From the NCBI RefSeq assembly GCF_013387465.1, contig NZ_VYGV01000024.1, positions 1,068 to 65,067 of the forward strand: 64,000 bases of DNA. The letters are read 5' to 3'. Below the pieces are notes generated by a model, which was not told the origin of the DNA, did no database searches, and saw nothing but the letters and a program-made list of their open reading frames with translations. Positions 58,865 to 64,000 of the stretch are shown here, piece after piece. How positions within the stretch are numbered: position 1 is the stretch's first letter; the number at the start of each line of letters is the position of its first letter. Origin of the DNA: Hydrogenophaga aromaticivorans. Its GTDB lineage: Bacteria > Pseudomonadota > Gammaproteobacteria > Burkholderiales > Burkholderiaceae_C. The position numbers and the translations under genes are program-made.

Positions 58865-59389
58865 TCAGCACAACAGCTGTTTGCGCGCCCGGTGCAGGCG
58901 CACAAACAGGCTGTCCTGGCTGATCGCCAGGCGCTCGCACACCAACCCGGTTTCCTCGTCGTGCAGCACGCGCCACCGCATCACATCACGCAGCCCGTGG
59001 GGCAGGTTTTCGATCCGCACCAGGGTCTGGGCGAGGCGCTCGCGGTGCTCGGCCAGTTCGTCCGGGCGGGCGGCGTCGCATTCCAGTGGCAGGGCCTCGT
59101 CATCGTCGGCATCCATCTCGTGGTAGCGGGCGCGGTCCCGGATCAGATCGACCAGCTTGTTCTTGAGGATGCCGGTGAGCCAGCTGCGCAGCGCGCTGCG
59201 ACCGGAAAACGCCGCGCACCCGGACATCACCGCCTCGAACACGTCGTGAACCAGGTCTTCGGCCAGCATCGGGTCGTGGAGCTTGCGCTGGGCAAAGCGG
59301 ATCAGATAGCTGCGGTGGCTCACCATCTCGGTCCAGCAGACGGTACCCACGCGGGGCGTTGACAAGGCAGACAGGTGGGCGGTGTTCAT
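58865..59389 (-). CDS. ECF-type RNA polymerase sigma factor
   Basis: A 174-residue sigma-70 family factor. Region 2 is seen in YLIRFAQRKLHDPMLAEDLV and HDVFEAVMSG, with RSWLTGILKNKLVDLIRDRA; region 4 in LPHGLRDVMRWRVLHDEETG and CERLAISQDSLFVRLHRARK. No anti-sigma gene follows (next on the strand is ppk2). It is divergent from a two-component system, and an inverted repeat with direct repeats lies between, so cross-regulation is possible. The ATG at 59389 has CGGAGCCCGCC upstream. Confidence 0.87.
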   Translation of the reverse strand: MNTAHLSALSTPRVGTVCWTEMVSHRSYLIRFAQRKLHDPMLAEDLVHDVFEAVMSGCAAFSGRSALRSWLTGILKNKLVDLIRDRARYHEMDADDDEALPLECDAARPDELAEHRERLAQTLVRIENLPHGLRDVMRWRVLHDEETGLVCERLAISQDSLFVRLHRARKQLLC

Positions 59390-59433
59390 GGCGGGCTCCG
59401 GTTCGGGTTCGGTGCCTCCACTGTGGTCAGCCC

Positions 59434-59470
59434 AGATCACAACCCGCTATCGAAAGATCACATTTCGATA
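59434..59470. promoter_or_regulatory. Repeat-rich operator region between ECF sigma and two-component genes
   Basis: AGATCACA occurs at 59434-59441 and 59455-59462, 21 bases apart (two helical turns). Overlapping the second, TATCGAAA (59448-59455) and TTTCGATA (59463-59470) form a perfect 8-bp inverted repeat with a seven-base centre. It is placed to control both divergent transcripts; the response regulator is a natural candidate to bind it. Confidence 0.5.
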
Positions 59471-59511
59471 ACAATCGGGTAAGAAATCGCTCACGCAGCG
59501 GACCCATTTTC

Positions 59512-60243
59512 ATGAACGCCACCAAGCAGATCCTGATTGCCGAGGACCAGACCGATATCCGGGACCTGCTGGCCCTGAACCTGCGCGGCGCCGGCTATGG
59601 CGTGAGCGAGACCCGCGATGGACCGTCGGCGCTGGCGCTGCAGACCGAAGTCGGGCACGACCTGCTGGTGCTTGATCTGATGATGCCGGGTCTGGACGGG
59701 CTGGAGGTGTGCAAGACTTTGCGCTCGCGCGGCGACCACACCCCCATCCTGATGCTCACGGCCAAGTCCACCGAGCTCGACCGCGTGCTGGGCCTGGAGC
59801 TCGGGGCCGACGACTACCTCACCAAGCCCTTCTCCATCGCCGAGCTGCTGGCGCGCGTCAAGGCACTGCTGCGCCGCTCGGAGCTGCTGCGCGCGGCGCA
59901 GGCGGCCCAGAGTCAGGCAGCGGATGCGGGCGCACCGCTGGTCAACGGCGAGCTGGAGATTCAACCCGTCAAGCGCGTGGCCCGGGTGCGCGGCGTGACG
60001 CTCGATTTCACGGCGCTGGAATTCGACCTCCTGCTGTATTTCGCCCAGCACCCGGGCCACGTGTTTTCACGCGGGCAGTTGCTCAACGCCGTCTGGGGCT
60101 ACACGCACGACGGCTACGAACACACGGTGACCACCCACATCAACCGCTTGCGGGCGAAACTGGAGGCCGACCCGCTGCACCCGGACTTCATCCTCACCGT
60201 GCGGGGCGCCGGCTACAAGATGCGCGAGCGCCCAGGGCACTGA
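59512..60243 (+). CDS. OmpR-family response regulator
   Basis: A 243-residue regulator. The receiver has AEDQTDIRD, phospho-acceptor D55 (LLVLDLMMPGLDG), MLTAKS and the Lys of LTKPFSIAEL. The winged-helix part holds LDFTALEFDLLLYFAQHPGH, VFSRGQLLNAVWGYTHDGYE and HINRLRAKLEADPLHPDFIL ending VRGAGYKM. The start at 59512 (MNATKQILIAEDQ) has only a weak ribosome site. The kinase gene follows after three bases. An inverted repeat upstream is a possible binding site. Confidence 0.9.
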   Translation: MNATKQILIAEDQTDIRDLLALNLRGAGYGVSETRDGPSALALQTEVGHDLLVLDLMMPGLDGLEVCKTLRSRGDHTPILMLTAKSTELDRVLGLELGADDYLTKPFSIAELLARVKALLRRSELLRAAQAAQSQAADAGAPLVNGELEIQPVKRVARVRGVTLDFTALEFDLLLYFAQHPGHVFSRGQLLNAVWGYTHDGYEHTVTTHINRLRAKLEADPLHPDFILTVRGAGYKMRERPGH

Positions 60244-60246
60244 ACC

Positions 60247-61788
60247 ATGAAGGTTCGGATCAAGATCGCCCTCACGATCTTCCTCACCGGTCTGTTCACC
60301 GCACTGGGCGTGGTCATCGCCATCGTGCTGGCCTACGAGCGCTTTGAACACGAGTCGGCCTACTACCGCGCCGACGCGTTTTTGAAGCGCGTGGTCCTGC
60401 AGCACAACGACCTGCTCGGCATGCGGGCGCGTTTTGGCGAAGGCTTCGACGACTTCCTCGCCAACCTGGTGCTCTACGAGCCCGATACCCAGCTCTACCT
60501 GCTGGACACGCAGGGCACCGTGCTGAGTTCAACCGGAAAGGCCCAGCTCGCGCCGGGTTTCAAAGTGCGTATCGGGCCGGTCCTGGAGGCCGCTGGAGAC
60601 ACACCCATGCCCTATGTGCTGGGTGACGACCCCGAGAACATGGACAAACGCGTGATCATCGCGGCGCGTCCGTTGCGGCACGCCGCCATACAGCCCAACC
60701 GGCCCGTCGATGGCTACCTTTACCTGGTCTCGCGTCCCCGCACGTTCGGCGAAGGGCGCATGGCGGCCTTGCGCAGCACGCTGTCCCAGCCCGCCTTGCT
60801 GATGGTGCTGGCGGTGGTGGCCTTCGCCACCTTGCTCGCCACCTGGGCCACCGCCACCATCACGCGCCCTCTATCGCGACTCACCCAATCGGTCGGCCGG
60901 GTCACACAGAAAGGTCTCGACGACATGGCCTCGACCGACCCGGACGGACCGGGTCCATCGCTCGATCTGCCCGATGCCAGGGGCCGCGATGAATTCGGCC
61001 AGCTCGCGCGCGGCATCGATGCGATGCTCCAGACCTTGCGACGGCAGTGGAGCACGCTGCGGCGCCTGGACCACTTCCGCCGCGAGGGCGTGAGCAACCT
61101 CTCGCACGATCTGCGCTCGCCGCTGACCGCCACCACCGCCTGCCTCGAAACCCTCGACGCCCGCTGGACCGGCGACGCCACCCGCGAAGAAGACCGCCGG
61201 CTGGTGACGGTGGCCTTGCGCAACACACACAACGCAGCCCGTCTCGTTCAAAGCCTGGGTGACCTGGCCCGCCTGGACGAACCGGCGTTCAAGCTCAACG
61301 CCGAGGTGCTGGACCTGGGCGAGCTGCTGGACGACGTGGTCATGCGCTTTGCCGAGCGGGCACGCCTCCAGGGCATCCGCCTGCAGATGGCCGAACGCCC
61401 CGACGCCGCGCAACGCCCCGCGCTGGCCGCGGTGGACATCGAATTGTTCGAGCGCGCGGTGGCCAACCTCGTGGACAACGCGCTCAAGTTCTCGGGCAGC
61501 GGCAGCGTGATCCAGCTGAGCGCCGACCGCCACACCGGCACGCACGGCGAGGTGGTCACGGTCCGGGTGAGCGACAACGGCTCGGGCATTCCGGCCCAGG
61601 ACATTCCCCGCCTGTTCGACCGCTTCTACCAAAGCCGGTCCAGCGTGGCGCCCGCCACCGGCGAAGGCGGCAAAGGCCTGGGCCTGGCGATCGTGAAACG
61701 CATCGTCGATCTGCACGGCGGCTGGCTGCACGTGTCCAGTGAACCGGGCCACGGCACCGACGTCACCCTGGAACTCCCGGCCGCCTGA
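60247..61788 (+). CDS. Sensor histidine kinase with HAMP domain
   Basis: A 513-residue membrane kinase. TM helices lie at residues ~8-30 and ~181-205 around a periplasmic domain of ~150 residues (includes QLYLLDTQGTVLSS and MPYVLGDDPENMDKRV). HAMP follows TRPLSRLTQSVGRVTQKGLD. The H-box has H287 in NLSHDLRSPLTA; then LVDNALKFSGSG (N), VSDNGSGIPAQD (G1), FDRFYQ (F) and GKGLGLAIVKRI (G2). It pairs with the preceding regulator. The signal is unknown. Confidence 0.9.
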   Translation: MKVRIKIALTIFLTGLFTALGVVIAIVLAYERFEHESAYYRADAFLKRVVLQHNDLLGMRARFGEGFDDFLANLVLYEPDTQLYLLDTQGTVLSSTGKAQLAPGFKVRIGPVLEAAGDTPMPYVLGDDPENMDKRVIIAARPLRHAAIQPNRPVDGYLYLVSRPRTFGEGRMAALRSTLSQPALLMVLAVVAFATLLATWATATITRPLSRLTQSVGRVTQKGLDDMASTDPDGPGPSLDLPDARGRDEFGQLARGIDAMLQTLRRQWSTLRRLDHFRREGVSNLSHDLRSPLTATTACLETLDARWTGDATREEDRRLVTVALRNTHNAARLVQSLGDLARLDEPAFKLNAEVLDLGELLDDVVMRFAERARLQGIRLQMAERPDAAQRPALAAVDIELFERAVANLVDNALKFSGSGSVIQLSADRHTGTHGEVVTVRVSDNGSGIPAQDIPRLFDRFYQSRSSVAPATGEGGKGLGLAIVKRIVDLHGGWLHVSSEPGHGTDVTLELPAA

Positions 61789-61813
61789 AACCGGTCGCGC
61801 AAGTGGGTGATAA

Positions 61814-61841
61814 TTGACGTTTACGTCAACGTCAACGTCAA
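61814..61841. promoter_or_regulatory. 28-bp operator before the SDR gene (copy 2)
   Basis: Identical over 28 bases to 53907-53934: the palindrome TTGACGTTTACGTCAA plus two further CGTCAA units. Here a GATAAT -10-like element (61809-61814) abuts the operator, and the SDR start is 30 bases downstream, so binding should block transcription. Confidence 0.78.
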
Positions 61842-61870
61842 CATCAACTCAACACCCGAGGAGCACACCC

Positions 61871-62629
61871 ATGGACATTCAAGGCAAGGTATTCATCGTC
61901 ACCGGCGGCGCATCCGGTCTGGGCGAAGGCACGGCGCGCATGCTGGCGGCCAACGGCGGCACCGTCGTCATCGCCGACATGCAGGCTGAAAAAGGCGAAG
62001 CGGTCGCCAAGGACATCGGCGGCGCGTTCGTGAAATGCGACGTGAGCAACGAAGCCGACGGCCAGGCCGTGGTGGCCAAGGCCCTGTCCCTGGGCAAGCT
62101 CATGGGCCTGGTCAACTGCGCCGGCATCGCGCCGGCCGAAAAGACCGTGGGCAAGAACGGCGCGCACTCGCTGGCCGTCTACACCAAGACCATCATGGTC
62201 AACCTGGTCGGCAGCTTCAACATGATCCGCCTGGCTTCTGAAGCCATGTGCAAGAACGACCCCGAGGCCACGGGCGAACGCGGCGTGATGATCAGCACCG
62301 CCAGCGTGGCAGCCTACGACGGCCAGATCGGCCAGGCCGCCTACGCCGCCAGCAAAGGCGGCGTGGTCGGCATGACGCTGCCCATCGCGCGCGACCTGGC
62401 GCGCAACGGCATCCGCAACATGACGATTGCCCCCGGCATCTTCGGCACCCCCATGCTGTTCGGCATGCCACAGGAGGTGCAGGACGCGCTGGCCGCCAGC
62501 GTGCCCTTCCCCAGCCGCCTGGGCACGCCGCAGGACTACGCCAAGCTGGCCAAACACATCATCGAAAACGACATGCTCAACGGCGAGGTGATCCGCCTGG
62601 ACGGCGCGATCCGCCTGGCGCCGCGCTGA
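61871..62629 (+). CDS. 3-hydroxyacyl-CoA dehydrogenase type II-like SDR
   Basis: A 252-residue short-chain dehydrogenase. The cofactor loop TGGASGLG (11-18), NCAG (82-85) and the catalytic triad S145, Y158 and K162 are present. Overall it resembles the HSD17B10 group (IRLASEAMCKND, ending VIRLDGAIRLAPR), which oxidises 3-hydroxyacyl-CoA or 2-methyl-3-hydroxybutyryl-CoA in fatty-acid and isoleucine breakdown. The start at 61871 follows CGAGGAGCACACCC. The palindromic operator just upstream fits control by a catabolic regulator of acyl-CoA metabolism. Convergent with the PulE-type gene, with a repeat copy between. Confidence 0.9.
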   Translation: MDIQGKVFIVTGGASGLGEGTARMLAANGGTVVIADMQAEKGEAVAKDIGGAFVKCDVSNEADGQAVVAKALSLGKLMGLVNCAGIAPAEKTVGKNGAHSLAVYTKTIMVNLVGSFNMIRLASEAMCKNDPEATGERGVMISTASVAAYDGQIGQAAYAASKGGVVGMTLPIARDLARNGIRNMTIAPGIFGTPMLFGMPQEVQDALAASVPFPSRLGTPQDYAKLAKHIIENDMLNGEVIRLDGAIRLAPR

Positions 62630-62631
62630 GA

Positions 62632-62771
62632 CTGAACACCCCCGCCGAGCTTCACGCGCCCCCCTCATGGGGGCGATGCGAGTGGCCCAGCAAAGCCGGT
62701 TCCACCGCATCCTGGGTTGGGCATCTCGCGCCGGGGGGCCCTTCCCTGACCGTGCCGGGCTTCCAGCCGGC
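62632..62771 (+). repeat. Palindromic intergenic repeat, copy 6
   Basis: Directly after the SDR stop: AACACCCCCGCCGAGCTTCA, GCGCCCCCCTCATGGGGGCG and GTGGCCCAGCAAAGCCGG with TTCCACCGCATCC. The first hairpin is degenerate. It fills the gap to the convergent PulE-type gene. Confidence 0.78.
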
Positions 62772-64000
62772 TCAGCGGTAGGCGACGCGTGCCTGTTTGA
62801 GATCGATCAGCCCTTGCACCACCTTTTCAAGGGCGTCGTGGCGCAGGCTGCGCATGCCCTCGCCCACCGCGGTGTCAAACAGTTCGGACGGTCGGGCACG
62901 GTTCTGGATCAGCAACTTGATGGCGCGGCTGTTCTGCAGGATTTCGTAGATGCCCAGCCGGCCCTTGTAACCCTTGCCACCGCAGTGCTCGCAGCCCACC
63001 GCCTGGCGCGTGCGGATGTCGGCCGCCGACGCCACGCCCGCCGCCGTGAGCAAGCGCTTCTCGGCCTGCTGGCGGCTCAGGCTGCTGCCCTCCATGTATT
63101 CCTGCAGCAGCGCCTCCCACTCCTCGGCGGTGAGCGCCCGTTCCTGCGCACAATGGGTGCACAGCGCACGCACCAGGCGCTGGGCCACGATGCCGAGCAG
63201 CGAGTCGGCGAAGTTCATCGGGTCCATGCCCAGGTCGAGCAGGCGCACCACACTCTCGCTGGCGTTGTTGGTGTGCAGGGTCGAGAGCACCAGGTGACCG
63301 GTGAGAGAGGCTTCGATGGCGATCTTGGCGGTCTCGGCGTCGCGGATCTCGCCGATCATGATGATGTCGGGATCGGCGCGCAGGAAGCCACGCATGGCGC
63401 TGGCGAACGTCAGGCCGATCTTGCTGTTCATCTGCACCTGGCGCAGGCCGGGCTGGGTGATCTCGATCGGGTCTTCTGCCGTCCAGATCTTGCGCTCGGT
63501 GGTGTTCACCTCGGCCAGCATGGAGTGCAGCGTGGTGGTCTTGCCCGAACCGGTGGGACCGGCGGCCAGCACCATGCCGAAGGTGCGCTCTGAAAAATTG
63601 GCGATCAACTCCAGGTCGCGCGGCTGCAGACCGAGCTTCGACAAGGGCAGCGGTTTGGCCGATTCCAGCAACCGCAGCACCACGTCTTCCAGCCCATCGT
63701 GTGTCGGCATCACCGCCACACGCAGCTCCAGCGCCTTGCCACCGAACTCGGAAAAATCGATCTTGCCGTCCTGCGGCCGGCGGCGCTCGCCGATGTCGAG
63801 TCGGGCCATGATCTTGATCCGGGAGACCAGGGGTGCGCGCAGTTTGGCGGGCAGCCACAGGTAGGGCTCCAGGTCGCCATCCCGCCGGAAACGGATCGCG
63901 GTGAGCGCGTCGCCTGGATTGGCCTCGATGTGAATGTCGGACACGCCGGTGCTCTGGGCCTCGGCGATCATCTGGTTGACCAGCCGCACCATGCCGGCCG
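62772..64000 (-). CDS. GspE/PulE-family type II secretion / type IV pilus assembly ATPase (5' end outside window)
   Basis: The C-terminal ~409 residues of a hexameric secretion ATPase, continuing past the window. It has the Walker A GPTGSGKTTTLHS, Asp-box WTAEDPIEITQPGL, Walker B-like PDIIMIGEIRDAETA and His-box TGHLVLSTLHTNN. A zinc-binding tetracysteine, CTHCAQ and CEHCGGKGYKGRLG, lies toward the end, as in GspE/PilB. The N-terminal part in the window (SDIHIEANPGDALTAIRFRR) is the N2 domain start. Type II secretion versus pilus assembly cannot be decided without neighbours. Confidence 0.9.
   Translation of the reverse strand, partial: AGMVRLVNQMIAEAQSTGVSDIHIEANPGDALTAIRFRRDGDLEPYLWLPAKLRAPLVSRIKIMARLDIGERRRPQDGKIDFSEFGGKALELRVAVMPTHDGLEDVVLRLLESAKPLPLSKLGLQPRDLELIANFSERTFGMVLAAGPTGSGKTTTLHSMLAEVNTTERKIWTAEDPIEITQPGLRQVQMNSKIGLTFASAMRGFLRADPDIIMIGEIRDAETAKIAIEASLTGHLVLSTLHTNNASESVVRLLDLGMDPMNFADSLLGIVAQRLVRALCTHCAQERALTAEEWEALLQEYMEGSSLSRQQAEKRLLTAAGVASAADIRTRQAVGCEHCGGKGYKGRLGIYEILQNSRAIKLLIQNRARPSELFDTAVGEGMRSLRHDALEKVVQGLIDLKQARVAYR

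Overview
The window is GC-rich, densely coded chromosomal DNA with the gene content of a betaproteobacterium of the Comamonadaceae. Hydrogenophaga or a close relative is the best guess, and that is an inference from gene content only. Supporting genes are a PHB phasin with PhaR-type operators, an NAD-linked molybdenum formate dehydrogenase, a general amino-acid ABC transporter, DUF4148 and DUF1631 proteins, a Comamonadaceae-style copper cluster, and a GC-rich palindromic intergenic repeat typical of this family. I see no phage, transposase, CRISPR array, rRNA or tRNA. The window begins inside a methyltransferase gene and ends inside a GspE/PulE-type ATPase gene, both on the minus strand.

Layout. 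1-6.7 kb: methyltransferase, AraC regulator, 2OG dioxygenase, bacteriohemerythrin, DUF2189 membrane protein, AcuI-type reductase, small membrane protein and acyl-CoA ligase. 7-11.4 kb: amino-acid ABC transporter with a hairpin attenuator after the binding-protein gene. 11.4-13.2 kb: three orphan exported proteins in DNA of visibly lower GC. 13.3-20.2 kb: metal region, with a CadR-like regulator and CDF exporter, then DUF1223, a His/Cys-bearing small protein, TolC-like protein, multicopper oxidase, cupredoxin, DUF411 and CusF-like protein. 20.4-23.3 kb: PAS chemoreceptor and a membrane-anchored TAXI protein. 23.3-31.4 kb, mostly minus strand: two DUF1631 paralogues, DUF1415, GNAT and EttA. 31.7-33.5 kb: RhlE helicase with a structured leader. 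33.6-39.5 kb: formate dehydrogenase (fused FdsG-FdsB plus FdsA) and a divergent regulator.

39.5-43.5 kb: EEP hydrolase, PmrAB/QseBC-like two-component system and a 2OG oxygenase preceded by a PmrA-type box. 43.7-46.4 kb: BNR protein, MoaD-like protein with C-terminal GG, cupin and DUF4148-repeat protein. 46.7-53.0 kb: LysR regulator, two homologous secreted proteins flanking an ECF sigma / ankyrin anti-sigma operon, a 2-hydroxyacid dehydrogenase and an FKBP. 53.1-55.4 kb: HDAC-like deacetylase, thioesterase and nitroreductase. 55.6-58.7 kb: phasin, iron-binding protein and PPK2. 58.8-61.8 kb: ECF sigma divergent from a second two-component system. 61.8-64 kb: 3-hydroxyacyl-CoA dehydrogenase-type SDR and the PulE-type ATPase.

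The most notable signals outside known genes are regulatory. An identical 28-bp palindrome-containing element lies before the nitroreductase and SDR genes. A two-tier hairpin sits against the rhlE start codon. Inverted PhaR-type sites flank the phasin promoter, and a PmrA-type box precedes the 2OG oxygenase. At least six copies of a palindromic intergenic repeat lie at gene 3' ends.
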